A stretch of DNA of 64,000 nucleotides from Rhodanobacter ginsengisoli. GTDB taxonomy: Bacteria; Pseudomonadota; Gammaproteobacteria; Xanthomonadales; Rhodanobacteraceae. Location: the NCBI RefSeq assembly GCF_042657065.1, contig NZ_JBHSNF010000001.1:868001-932000 (forward strand), read 5' to 3'. A model generated the notes under the pieces. It was not told where the DNA came from, searched no databases, and worked only from the letters and a program-made list of their open reading frames with translations. Both the position numbers and the translations under genes were made by a program. Shown here in pieces: positions 32,824 to 49,446 of this stretch. The first letter of the stretch is position 1, and each line of letters opens with the position of its first letter.

Positions 32824-32841
32824 TCCCGGCGAAGGCCGGGA
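32824..32841. repeat. REP-like palindrome TCCCGGC-GAAG-GCCGGGA
   Basis: A perfect 7-bp stem around GAAG. Its look (TCCCGGCGAARGCCGGGA) matches a small dispersed palindrome common in intergenic DNA of xanthomonads. Only this copy is seen in the window. Confidence 0.45.
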
Positions 32842-33108
32842 TCGCCGTCAAAGACCGCAGGCGCGATCAGCGCGCGACGACGACGGGCAGGGAGCTCGCC
32901 AATGGCAGGGAATCGCCGTCGTCGCCAGCGGGATCGCTTAATCGGGTTCTTCGCGAATCCGGCCTGCGCAGATGGTGCTGCCCCTTCTGGAATCGTCTTG
33001 ATCTGGAAAGGCCAACACCCGGGACCTCCGGTCCCCGACGTCAAGGAGGACGTCGCCCAGGACCGCAAGCGGCAGGAGCCGTAAGCGGAGTTCATTTGGA
33101 GGAGTGCA

Positions 33109-33642
33109 ATGGCTCTCAATCTGTCTCAGAAGCAAGAAGTAGTCGCCGAACTGGCAGAAGTTGCCGCGAAGGCTCACTCCCTGGTCGCTGCCGAGTACGC
33201 GGGCACCACGGTCGCTCAAATGACCGCGATGCGCAAAAAGGCCCGTGAATCCGGTGTGTACTTGAGGGTTGTCAAGAACACGCTGGCTTCGCGCGCCGTG
33301 GCCGGTACCGATTTCGAGGTCGTCAAGGACGTCCTGGTCGGTCCGCTGCTGTACGCGTTCTCGACGGAAGAGCCCGGCGCTGCCGGGCGTCTGATCAAGG
33401 AATTTGCCAAGGGCAACGACAAGCTCAAGGCGAAGCTCGTCTCGATGGAAGGCAAGCTGCTGCCGGCCGAGCACGTCGATGTGCTGGCCGCGTTGCCGAC
33501 CCGCGAACAGGCGTTGGCCATGCTGGCCCGCGTGCTGGCCGAGCCGGCCACGATGTTTGCCCGTGTCGTCAAGGCCGTGGCTGACCAGCAGGGTGGTGGC
33601 GAAGTTGCCGCCGAAGTGCCGGTCGAAGCCGAGCCCGCCTAA
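33109..33642 (+). CDS. rplJ: 50S ribosomal protein L10
   Basis: A 177-residue stalk base that carries L7/L12 dimers. N-terminal rRNA-binding domain (NLSQKQEVVAELAEVAAKAHSLVAAEYAGTTVAQMTAMRK, RVVKNTLASRAV) and a C-terminal helix for L12 (PTREQALAMLARVLAEPATMFARVVKAVA). It ends in an acidic Ala/Glu tail a little longer than in E. coli (165 residues). It has a very strong ribosome site (TTTGGAGGAG) for high expression. Confidence 0.98.
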   Translation: MALNLSQKQEVVAELAEVAAKAHSLVAAEYAGTTVAQMTAMRKKARESGVYLRVVKNTLASRAVAGTDFEVVKDVLVGPLLYAFSTEEPGAAGRLIKEFAKGNDKLKAKLVSMEGKLLPAEHVDVLAALPTREQALAMLARVLAEPATMFARVVKAVADQQGGGEVAAEVPVEAEPA

Positions 33643-33687
33643 GTTCAACGTCTATTCAAACCGAATCCATTTCCAGAGGTAAATCAA

Positions 33688-34056
33688 ATGTCCCTGACCA
33701 ACGAACAGATCGTTGAAGCCGTCGCCACCAAGTCACTCATGGAAGTGATGGACCTGGTGAAGGCCATTGAAGAGAAGTTTGGCGTGACCGCCGCCGCCCC
33801 GGTCGCCGCTGCCGGTCCGGCTGCTGCCGCTCCGGTTGCCGAAGCGCAGACCGAGTTCGACGTCGTGCTGAAGACCGCCGGCGCCAAGAAGGTCGACGTG
33901 ATCAAGGCCGTCCGCGCGATCACCGGCCTGGGCCTGAAGGAAGCCAAGGACCTCACCGAGGCCGGTGGCGTCCTGAAGGAAGCCGTTTCGAAGGAAGACG
34001 CCGAGAAGTTCAAGAAGGATCTCGAAGCTGCCGGCGCCACGGTCGAATTGAAGTAA
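33688..34056 (+). CDS. rplL: 50S ribosomal protein L7/L12
   Basis: A 122-residue stalk protein that recruits translation factors. N-terminal dimerisation domain (LTNEQIVEAVATKSLMEVMDLVKAIEEKFGV), an Ala-rich hinge at about 33-52, and the C-terminal factor-binding domain (EFDVVLKTAGAKKVDVIKAVRAITGLGLKEAKDLTEAGG). Strong codon bias toward GAA/AAG is seen as in other ribosomal genes here. It lies 45 nt after rplJ and before the rpoB attenuator region. Confidence 0.98.
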   Translation: MSLTNEQIVEAVATKSLMEVMDLVKAIEEKFGVTAAAPVAAAGPAAAAPVAEAQTEFDVVLKTAGAKKVDVIKAVRAITGLGLKEAKDLTEAGGVLKEAVSKEDAEKFKKDLEAAGATVELK

Positions 34057-34099
34057 TCGGCGTTTGCGCGCCGTAGCTTCGACTTGACGTCAAGCAAGC

Positions 34100-34119
34100 C
34101 TGGGGACGCGAGTCCCCGG
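34100..34119 (+). terminator. hairpin after rplL (possible attenuator)
   Basis: CTGGGGAC pairs with GTCCCCGG around GCGA (34100-34107 with 34112-34119, one G-U), followed by GCTTTGCC. A smaller CCTGC-TTCA-GCAGG hairpin follows at 34126-34139. In E. coli an attenuator in this gap sets the rplL:rpoB ratio. Confidence 0.45.
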
Positions 34120-34143
34120 GCTTTGCCTGCTTCAGCAGGAAGG

Positions 34144-34192
34144 GGGAATGGAGAATGGGGAATCCCGTAAGGATTCCGCATTCTCGATTCCC
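34144..34192. repeat. 22-bp stem palindromic element in the rplL-rpoB gap
   Basis: Left arm 34144-34165 and right arm 34171-34192 pair at 20 of 22 positions around a CGTAA loop. The sequence is built from GGGAAT/GGAGAAT units, like an intergenic palindrome seen in xanthomonads. In RNA it would be a long duplex between rplL and rpoB, suitable for RNase III. Confidence 0.7.
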
Positions 34193-34279
34193 AAATCCAC
34201 GGATTTGTCGAACATCTGATTTTTCATTCAGCCGGTGTGTGCACCACCGGCGTCACTGCGAACCGAGGCGCTACCGATC

Positions 34280-38440
<4,161 letters not shown>

Positions 38441-38465
38441 CCCGCGCAGTCACAGGAGCCATGCA

Positions 38466-42680
<4,215 letters not shown>

Positions 42681-42766
42681 GCCCGTCCAGGGTTCTGCTC
42701 GCTAACATACGAAATGAGGTGCATGGACGCACCTCGTGTTCGGGTCAGGGACGGCAGAGCGCCGGC

Positions 42767-42795
42767 TTGCCTATGGCAAGCTGCTCATGTTAAAT
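42767..42795 (+). promoter_or_regulatory. candidate promoter of the str operon (rpsL)
   Basis: TTGCCT (42767-42772), a 17-bp spacer and TTAAAT (42790-42795, 4 of 6) end 62 bp before rpsL. A small AGGTGC/GCACCT hairpin (42717-42734) between the rpoC stop and this promoter may limit read-through. Confidence 0.5.
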
Positions 42796-42857
42796 TCCCG
42801 CTTCTTGGCAGACCGAGCTTGATCGGGCTGCCTTTATGTTTTCAGGAACAGCTTCGC

Positions 42858-43232
<375 letters not shown>

Positions 43233-43244
43233 AGGACTCGAAAC

Positions 43245-43712
43245 ATGTCGCGTAAAGGTTCACATCCCGCCCGTCTGGTTCTGCCGGATCCCAAGCATGG
43301 CAGCCAGCTGATCGCCCGTTTCATCAACATGGTGATGAAGAGCGGCAAGAAGTCCGTGGCTGAAAGCATCGTTTACGGTGCGCTGCAGCACATCGGCGAG
43401 AAAAATGCGGAGCCGGTGGCTCTGGTCGAGAAGGCGCTCAACAACATCGCTCCCGCGGTCGAGGTGAAGTCTCGCCGGGTCGGCGGCGCCACGTACCAGG
43501 TGCCGGTGGAAGTGCGTCCGGGTCGCCGTATGGCGCTGGCGATGCGCTGGGTCATCGACGCCGCCCGCAAGCGCGGCGAAACCTCGATGCCGCGCAAGCT
43601 GGCAGCGGAGCTGCTGGAGGCTTCGGAAAGCCGCGGCGGCGCGGCGAAGAAGCGTGAAGAGACGCACCGCATGGCGGAAGCCAACAAGGCTTTCTCGCAT
43701 TACCGCTGGTAA
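43245..43712 (+). CDS. rpsG: 30S ribosomal protein S7
   Basis: A 155-residue primary 16S-binding protein that nucleates the 30S head. Conserved FINMVMKSGKKSVAESIVYGAL, VEVKSRRVGGATYQVPVEVRPGRRMALAMRW and C-terminal THRMAEANKAFSHYRW. In E. coli it represses the str operon through the rpsL-rpsG gap; here that gap is only 12 nt, too short to form the E. coli-type pseudoknot, so the regulation probably differs. Confidence 0.98.
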   Translation: MSRKGSHPARLVLPDPKHGSQLIARFINMVMKSGKKSVAESIVYGALQHIGEKNAEPVALVEKALNNIAPAVEVKSRRVGGATYQVPVEVRPGRRMALAMRWVIDAARKRGETSMPRKLAAELLEASESRGGAAKKREETHRMAEANKAFSHYRW

Positions 43713-43767
43713 GCGCCGCTGGCTCGGATGAGCGCCGCTTCAGCAAGCACGATCAGAGGTTAGACCC

Positions 43768-45858
43768 GTGGCACGCACCACTCCCATCGAACGCTACCGC
43801 AATTTCGGCATCATGGCCCACATCGATGCCGGGAAGACCACGACCACGGAGCGCATCCTGTTCTACACCGGCGTCAGTCACAAGATTGGCGAAGTGCATG
43901 ACGGTGCAGCCACGATGGACTGGATGGAGCAGGAGCAGGAGCGTGGCATCACCATTACGTCGGCGGCAACGACGGCGTTCTGGAAGGGTATGGACGGTAC
44001 GTTGGAGCAGCACCGCTTCAACATCATCGACACGCCCGGGCACGTGGATTTCACGATCGAGGTCGAGCGTTCGCTGCGCGTGCTGGATGGCGCGGTGTTC
44101 GTGCTCTGCGCGGTCGGTGGCGTGCAGCCGCAGTCCGAGACCGTCTGGCGCCAGGCCAACAAGTACAAGGTCCCGCGGCTGGCGTTCGTCAACAAGATGG
44201 ATCGCACCGGGGCCAATTTCGACAAGGTCGTCGGTCAGCTGAAGGCGCGCCTTGGCGCGCGCGCGGTGCCGATGCAGGTACCGATCGGTGCCGAGGAAGG
44301 TTTCGAGGGTGTGGTCGACCTGCTGAAGATGAAGGCGGTCGTCTGGGACATGGAGTCCCAGGGCATGAAGTTCGAGTACCGGGAAATTCCCGAGGACCTG
44401 AAGGACATCGTCGACGAAGCGCGCAGTTACATGGTCGAGGCGGCAGCCGAGACATCCGAAGAGCTGATGAACAAGTACCTCGAAGAGGGTTCGCTCTCCG
44501 AGGACGAGATCGTTGCAGGTATCCGCGCCGGCACACTGGCCAACGAGCTGATCCCGGTTTACTGCGGTACCGCGTTCAAGAACAAGGGCGTACAGGCCAT
44601 GCTGGACGGCGTGGTGCAGTTGCTGCCGTCGCCGGCCGACCGCCCGCCCGTGCCGGGACTGGACGAGAACGAGGAAGAGACGTCGCGCGTTGCGGGCGAC
44701 GACCAGCCGTTCTCGGCGCTGGCCTTCAAGATCATGACCGACCCGTTCGTCGGCTCGCTGACCTTCTTCCGGGTCTATTCGGGCACGCTGAAGTCGGGCG
44801 ATGCGGTATACAACCCGATCAAGAGCAAGAAAGAGCGCATCGGTCGTTTGTTGCAGATGCACTCCAACGAGCGCAAGGAACTGAAGGAAGTCTGCGCGGG
44901 CGACATCGCCGCCGCTGTTGGCCTGAAAGACGTGACCACCGGCGACACCTTGTGCGCGCAGGATCACATCATCACGCTCGAGCGAATGGTTTTCCCGGAG
45001 CCGGTGATCGCCATGGCGGTCGAGCCGAAGACCAAGGCGGACCAGGAGAAGATGGGCATCGCGCTGGGGCGTCTCGCATCGGAGGATCCGTCCTTCCGGG
45101 TGCGCACCGACGAAGAATCCGGTCAGACGATCATTGCCGGCATGGGTGAATTGCACCTGGACATCCTGGTCGACCGCATGCGCCGCGAGTTCAATGTCGA
45201 GGCGAACGTCGGCAAGCCGCAGGTGGCGTATCGCGAGACGATCCGCAAGACGGTCAAGCAGGATTACAAGCACGCCAAGCAGTCGGGCGGCAAGGGTCAG
45301 TACGGTCACGTGGTGATCGAGCTGATTCCGCAGGAGCGGGGCAAGGGTTACGAGTTCGAGAATGCGATTTCCGGCGGTGTGATTCCGAAGGAATTCATTC
45401 CAGCGGTCGACAAGGGCATCCTGGAAACCATCACCAGCGGTCCGCTCGCCGGTTATCCGGTGGTCGACGTCAAGGTTCGCCTGGTCGACGGTTCGTACCA
45501 CGATGTCGACTCGTCCGAGATGGCTTTCAAGCTGGCCGCTTCGATGGCCTTCAAGGAAGGTTTCCGCAAGGCCGATCCGGTGTTGCTCGAGCCGATCATG
45601 AAGATAGAAGTCGTGACGCCCGAAGACTACATGGGCGACGTGATGGGCGATCTCAGTCGCCGTCGCGGCGTGCTCCGGGGCTCCGACGATACGCCGTCAG
45701 GCAAGGTCATCGACGCTACGGTGCCGCTGGGCGAGATGTTCGGTTACGCCACCAGTCTGCGTTCACAGAGCCAGGGTCGAGCCACCTTCACGATGGAATT
45801 CGACCATTACGCCGAAGCGCCGAGCAATATTGCCGAACAGGTCATGAAGAAGGCCTGA
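43768..45858 (+). CDS. fusA: elongation factor G
   Basis: Translocation GTPase, 696 residues. Start is GTG at 43768, preceded by AGAGG. P-loop AHIDAGKTTTTERILFYTG, G3 DTPGHVDF and G4 NKMDR lie in the first 150 residues; domains II-V follow, with domain IV GGKGQYGHVVIEL and domain V MGDVMGDLSRRRG. Length and motifs fit canonical EF-G, not the EF-G2 paralogue. Confidence 0.98.
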   Translation: MARTTPIERYRNFGIMAHIDAGKTTTTERILFYTGVSHKIGEVHDGAATMDWMEQEQERGITITSAATTAFWKGMDGTLEQHRFNIIDTPGHVDFTIEVERSLRVLDGAVFVLCAVGGVQPQSETVWRQANKYKVPRLAFVNKMDRTGANFDKVVGQLKARLGARAVPMQVPIGAEEGFEGVVDLLKMKAVVWDMESQGMKFEYREIPEDLKDIVDEARSYMVEAAAETSEELMNKYLEEGSLSEDEIVAGIRAGTLANELIPVYCGTAFKNKGVQAMLDGVVQLLPSPADRPPVPGLDENEEETSRVAGDDQPFSALAFKIMTDPFVGSLTFFRVYSGTLKSGDAVYNPIKSKKERIGRLLQMHSNERKELKEVCAGDIAAAVGLKDVTTGDTLCAQDHIITLERMVFPEPVIAMAVEPKTKADQEKMGIALGRLASEDPSFRVRTDEESGQTIIAGMGELHLDILVDRMRREFNVEANVGKPQVAYRETIRKTVKQDYKHAKQSGGKGQYGHVVIELIPQERGKGYEFENAISGGVIPKEFIPAVDKGILETITSGPLAGYPVVDVKVRLVDGSYHDVDSSEMAFKLAASMAFKEGFRKADPVLLEPIMKIEVVTPEDYMGDVMGDLSRRRGVLRGSDDTPSGKVIDATVPLGEMFGYATSLRSQSQGRATFTMEFDHYAEAPSNIAEQVMKKA

Positions 45859-45906
45859 TAGGGCCGATCTTTTCCGAATAACTACAGTTCTTTTGAGGTT
45901 TGAGTC

Positions 45907-47097
45907 ATGGCAAAGGGTAAATTCGAACGCACCAAGCCGCACGTCAACGTCGGCACGATTGGTCACGTGGATCACGGCAAGACGACGCTGACGGCGGCAC
46001 TGACGAAGGTTGGTGCGGAACGTTTCGGCGGCGAGTTCAAGGACTACAGCTCGATCGATGCGGCGCCGGAAGAGAAGGCACGTGGCATCACGATCTCGAC
46101 CGCGCACGTGGAATACGAGTCGCCGAAGCGCCATTACGCGCACGTCGACTGCCCGGGCCATGCGGATTATGTGAAGAACATGATCACCGGTGCGGCGCAG
46201 ATGGACGGAGCGATCCTGGTGTGCTCGGCCGCGGACGGCCCGATGCCGCAGACGCGCGAGCACATCCTGCTGTCGCGTCAGGTCGGTGTGCCGTACATCG
46301 TGGTCTACCTGAACAAGGCGGACATGGTGGACGACGCCGAGCTGCTCGAGCTGGTGGAGATGGAAGTTCGCGAGCTGCTGAGCAAGTACGAGTTCCCGGG
46401 CGACGACACCCCGATGATCCATGGTTCGGCCAAGCTGGCACTGGAAGGCGACCAGAGCGAGATCGGCGTGCCGTCGATCATCAAGCTGGTGGACGCGCTG
46501 GACAGCTACATCCCGGAGCCGGTGCGCGTGATCGACCGCCCGTTCCTGATGCCGGTGGAAGACGTGTTCTCGATCTCCGGCCGCGGCACCGTGGTGACCG
46601 GTCGTATCGAGCGCGGCATCATCAAGGTCGGCGACGAAATCGAAGTGGTCGGTATCCGCGACACGCAGAAGACCACGGTCACCGGCGTGGAAATGTTCCG
46701 CAAGCTGCTGGATCAGGGTCAGGCGGGCGACAACGCCGGTCTGCTGCTGCGCGGCCTGAAGCGTGACGACGTGGAGCGTGGCCAGGTGCTGGCCAAGCCG
46801 GGCACGATCACCCCGCATACGGACTTCGAGGCCGAGGTGTATGTGCTGTCGAAGGACGAGGGTGGCCGTCATACGCCGTTCTTCAAGGGTTACCGCCCGC
46901 AGTTCTACTTCCGCACGACCGACGTGACCGGCGCCTGCCAGTTGCCGGAAGGCGTGGAGATGGTGATGCCTGGCGACAACGTGAAGATGGTGGTGAGCCT
47001 GATCCACCCGATCGCGATGGACGAGGGCCTGCGTTTCGCCATCCGCGAAGGCGGCCGTACCGTCGGCGCCGGCGTGGTGGCCAAGGTCATCAAGTAA
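45907..47097 (+). CDS. tuf: elongation factor Tu (tufA-position copy)
   Basis: A 396-residue duplicate of the tuf gene at 28972, in the tufA context directly after fusA. All EF-Tu motifs are present. The protein is identical and I see only two silent base differences in 1191 bp, which points to continuing gene conversion between copies 17 kb apart. Flanking sequence shares nothing. GGTTTGAG upstream supplies the ribosome site. Confidence 0.99.
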   Translation: MAKGKFERTKPHVNVGTIGHVDHGKTTLTAALTKVGAERFGGEFKDYSSIDAAPEEKARGITISTAHVEYESPKRHYAHVDCPGHADYVKNMITGAAQMDGAILVCSAADGPMPQTREHILLSRQVGVPYIVVYLNKADMVDDAELLELVEMEVRELLSKYEFPGDDTPMIHGSAKLALEGDQSEIGVPSIIKLVDALDSYIPEPVRVIDRPFLMPVEDVFSISGRGTVVTGRIERGIIKVGDEIEVVGIRDTQKTTVTGVEMFRKLLDQGQAGDNAGLLLRGLKRDDVERGQVLAKPGTITPHTDFEAEVYVLSKDEGGRHTPFFKGYRPQFYFRTTDVTGACQLPEGVEMVMPGDNVKMVVSLIHPIAMDEGLRFAIREGGRTVGAGVVAKVIK

Positions 47098-47117
47098 GAA
47101 ATCTGGTGCGCATACCG

Positions 47118-47139
47118 GGGTCGCTTACCATGGCGACCC
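47118..47139 (+). terminator. hairpin after tufA
   Basis: GGGTCGC pairs with GCGACCC (47118-47124 with 47133-47139) around an 8-nt loop, 20 nt after the tuf stop. No T-run follows, so termination would be partial at best. Confidence 0.4.
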
Positions 47140-47211
47140 GGGTTCGGACGGGCGTTGAACCTGTCTCGCGCCGCGCGGTGGTGCCCGCGGAAGGAAATTT
47201 CCCCGGGTCAC

Positions 47212-47240
47212 TTCACTAAGTGGATATTTGCAGGTATACT
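47212..47240 (+). promoter_or_regulatory. promoter of the S10 operon
   Basis: TTCACT (47212-47217), a 17-bp spacer and TATACT (47235-47240). Transcription would start near 47247, giving a leader of about 306 nt before rpsJ. Confidence 0.7.
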
Positions 47241-47246
47241 TCGCAG

Positions 47247-47552
47247 CTTGCTTGTCGACAGGGGCACGATCCCGGTCGACCTACCGCGAAATGAGGCACA
47301 GGACGTGCTTCGAGTTCGCAGGCCGGGATGGCCCTCGCAATTCGGTGTAGTCACAGGGTCCGCCCTGTCGATCACGATGACTTGCGCGATTGGCAATGAA
47401 TGTCCAGGCGAGCCTCTTTGTGCTCGCTTGGCGTTTTCGAGTTGGGGTCGCGGGTTTTGTTCGCGACCACTGATGTGGTGGCAAAGGGTTGTGCGAGGCG
47501 GTGAGAAGCCGCTTCGTTTCACATTACGTTCTTTCGACAACAGGACACGGTT
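47247..47552 (+). promoter_or_regulatory. long S10-operon leader with attenuator-like hairpins
   Basis: About 306 nt without a gene. It contains CCAGGCGAGC/GCTCGCTTGG (47404-47431, one G-U, 8-nt loop) followed by CGTTTTC, then GGTCGCG/CGCGACC (47446-47468, 9-nt loop) and a small CCAC/GTGG hairpin. In E. coli the S10 leader (about 170 nt) mediates L4-dependent attenuation and translational repression. This leader has the same position and a terminator-like stem; L4 control is inferred. Confidence 0.5.
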
Positions 47553-47864
47553 ATGGCGAACCAGAAGATTCGGATTCGGCTGAAGGCGTACGATCATCGT
47601 CTGATCGACCGCTCGGCCAGCGAGATCGTCGAGACGGCAAAGCGCACGGGTGCCACGGTACTCGGCCCGATTCCGCTTCCGACCAAGATCGAGCGTTACA
47701 CCATCCTGACGTCGCCGCACGTCGACAAGGATGCACGCGACCAGTACGAGACCCGTACGCACAAGCGTGTGCTCGATATCGTCGACCCGAACGACAAAAC
47801 CGTGGACGCGCTCATGAAGCTTGATCTCGCCGCTGGCGTCGATGTTCAGATCAAGCTCGGTTGA
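47553..47864 (+). CDS. rpsJ: 30S ribosomal protein S10
   Basis: A 103-residue 30S head protein that also binds NusB (as NusE) and NusG. Canonical IRIRLKAYDHRLIDRSASEIVETAKRTGA start and the KRVLDIVDPNDKTVDALMKLDLAAGVDVQIKL end. First gene of the S10 operon. Confidence 0.98.
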   Translation: MANQKIRIRLKAYDHRLIDRSASEIVETAKRTGATVLGPIPLPTKIERYTILTSPHVDKDARDQYETRTHKRVLDIVDPNDKTVDALMKLDLAAGVDVQIKLG

Positions 47865-47884
47865 GCGACAGACAGGATACGAAG

Positions 47885-48526
47885 ATGAGTATCGGATTGG
47901 TGGGCCGCAAATGCGGCATGAGCCGGCTCTTCACTGAAGATGGCCACTCGATTCCGGTGACGCTGATCGAAGCGACGCCGAACCGGGTGACCCAGTTGAA
48001 GACGGACGACAACGATGGCTACAGCGCCGTCCAGGTTTCGGTGGGCACCAAGCGCGCCAACCTGCTGACGCAGCCGCTGAAGGGTCACTACGCGAAGGCC
48101 AAGGTTGAGCCGGGTCGTGGTCTGTGGGAGTTCCGCGTGTCTGCCGACGACCTCGGCAAGTACACTGTGGGCGCCGAGATCAAGGCTGACGACGTGTTCA
48201 CGGTCGGTCAGATCGTCGATGTCGCCGGCGTGTCCAAGGGCAAGGGCTTCCAGGGCACGATCAAGCGCTGGAACTTCAAGATGGGTGACGCCACCCACGG
48301 TAACTCGCTGTCGCATCGCGCACCGGGCTCCATTGGTCAGCGTCAGACCCCGGGTCGCGTGTTCCCCGGCAAGAAAATGTCCGGCCACATGGGTGCGGTG
48401 AATCGCACGCAGCAGGGTCTGGAAGTAGTCAAGGTCGATGCTGAGCGTCACCTGATTGCGGTGAAGGGCGCGGTGCCGGGTGCAACCGGTGGCGACGTCA
48501 TTATCCGCCCGACGATGAAGGGTTGA
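47885..48526 (+). CDS. rplC: 50S ribosomal protein L3
   Basis: A 213-residue protein whose extension reaches the peptidyl-transferase centre. ATG at 47885 gives MSIGLVGRKCGMSRLFTEDG; the frame is open upstream to 47861 but without a ribosome site. The conserved loop GKGFQGTIKRWNF...GSIGQRQTPGRVFPGKKMSGHMG includes the glutamine methylated by PrmB in E. coli. Confidence 0.98.
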   Translation: MSIGLVGRKCGMSRLFTEDGHSIPVTLIEATPNRVTQLKTDDNDGYSAVQVSVGTKRANLLTQPLKGHYAKAKVEPGRGLWEFRVSADDLGKYTVGAEIKADDVFTVGQIVDVAGVSKGKGFQGTIKRWNFKMGDATHGNSLSHRAPGSIGQRQTPGRVFPGKKMSGHMGAVNRTQQGLEVVKVDAERHLIAVKGAVPGATGGDVIIRPTMKG

Positions 48527-48536
48527 GGAGACCGCC

Positions 48537-49139
48537 ATGGAACTGAATGTCATTGGCGCCAAGTCGCTCAACGTGTCGGACGAAGTGTTCGGCGGTGAGT
48601 ACAAGAAGGCCCTGGTTCATCAGGTCGTTGTCGCCTACCAGGCGGCCGGCCGTGCCGGCACCCAGTCGCAGCTGTCGCGCGGCGAGATGTCCGGTACCAC
48701 CAAGAAATTCAAGAAGCAGAAGGGCGGCGGCGCCCGCCACGGTGATTACCGTGCTCCGATCTTCGTCGGTGGTGGCCGCACGTTCGCTGCCAAGCCGCGC
48801 AGCTATGAGCAGAAAGTCAACCGCAAGGCCTATCGCGTTGCGATTCGTTCGATCTTCTCCGAACTGGTTCGCCAGGATCGTCTGAAGGTTGTCGAGAGTT
48901 TCGGCGTCGAGACGCCGAAGACTTCGGCGATGGTCGCCAAGCTGGCCGAGCTGCAGGTTTCCGGTCGCGTCTTGCTGGTCTCCGAGGATGCTTCCGAGTC
49001 GGTGTTCCTGGCTGCTCGCAACATCCCGTATATCCACGTGCTGGATGTGATGGGCCTGAACCCGGTCAGCCTGGTCGGTTCCGACCACGTGGTGATGACG
49101 GTTGATGCCGTGAAGAAAGTCGAGGAGTGGCTGGCATGA
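48537..49139 (+). CDS. rplD: 50S ribosomal protein L4
   Basis: A 200-residue exit-tunnel protein and the E. coli regulator of the S10 operon. The tunnel loop is visible around residues 45-80 (RGEMSGTTKKFKKQKGGGARHGDYRAPIF); the C-terminus (NIPYIHVLDVMGLNPVSLVGSDHVVMTVDAV) is normal. It overlaps rplW by 4 nt. Confidence 0.98.
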   Translation: MELNVIGAKSLNVSDEVFGGEYKKALVHQVVVAYQAAGRAGTQSQLSRGEMSGTTKKFKKQKGGGARHGDYRAPIFVGGGRTFAAKPRSYEQKVNRKAYRVAIRSIFSELVRQDRLKVVESFGVETPKTSAMVAKLAELQVSGRVLLVSEDASESVFLAARNIPYIHVLDVMGLNPVSLVGSDHVVMTVDAVKKVEEWLA

Positions 49140-49429
49140 ACAACGAACGCATTCTCGATACTCTGCGCGCGCCGCACATTTCCGAGAAATCGGCACGTCT
49201 GGCGGAGCATAACCAGTACGTATTCGTGGTTGCCCCTGCGGCAACCAAGGCCGATGTCCGCGCTGCCGTAGAGAAGCTGTTCGACGTCAAGGTCGAGCAG
49301 GTGAACCTCGTTAATACCAAGGGCAAGGTCAAGGCCTTCCGTCAACGCGCTGGTAGTCGCCAGGGCAAGCGCAAGGCCTATGTGCGTCTCGCCGATGGGC
49401 AGACCATCGACGTGTCCGCCAAGGCCTGA
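49136..49429 (+). CDS. rplW: 50S ribosomal protein L23
   Basis: A 97-residue protein at the tunnel exit, a docking site for trigger factor and SRP. ATG at 49136 overlaps the rplD stop. RAPHISEKSARLAEHNQYVF and VEQVNLVNTKGKVKAFRQRAGSRQGKRKAYVRL are conserved. Confidence 0.98.
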   Translation: MNNERILDTLRAPHISEKSARLAEHNQYVFVVAPAATKADVRAAVEKLFDVKVEQVNLVNTKGKVKAFRQRAGSRQGKRKAYVRLADGQTIDVSAKA

Positions 49430-49446
49430 GCCAGGAGTTTTGTGAG

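Larger units (their letters stand above)
32773..33108 (+). promoter_or_regulatory. rplA-rplJ intergenic leader (probable L10-leader region)
   Basis: 336 bp with no gene. It begins with a terminator-like hairpin (32781-32815), then a small REP-like palindrome (32824-32841), then a structured stretch of imperfect inverted repeats up to GGAGGAG before the rplJ ATG. In E. coli the rplJ leader is the binding site for the L10-L12 complex that represses translation of both genes. This region has the right place and length; the fold itself was not computed. Confidence 0.5.
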
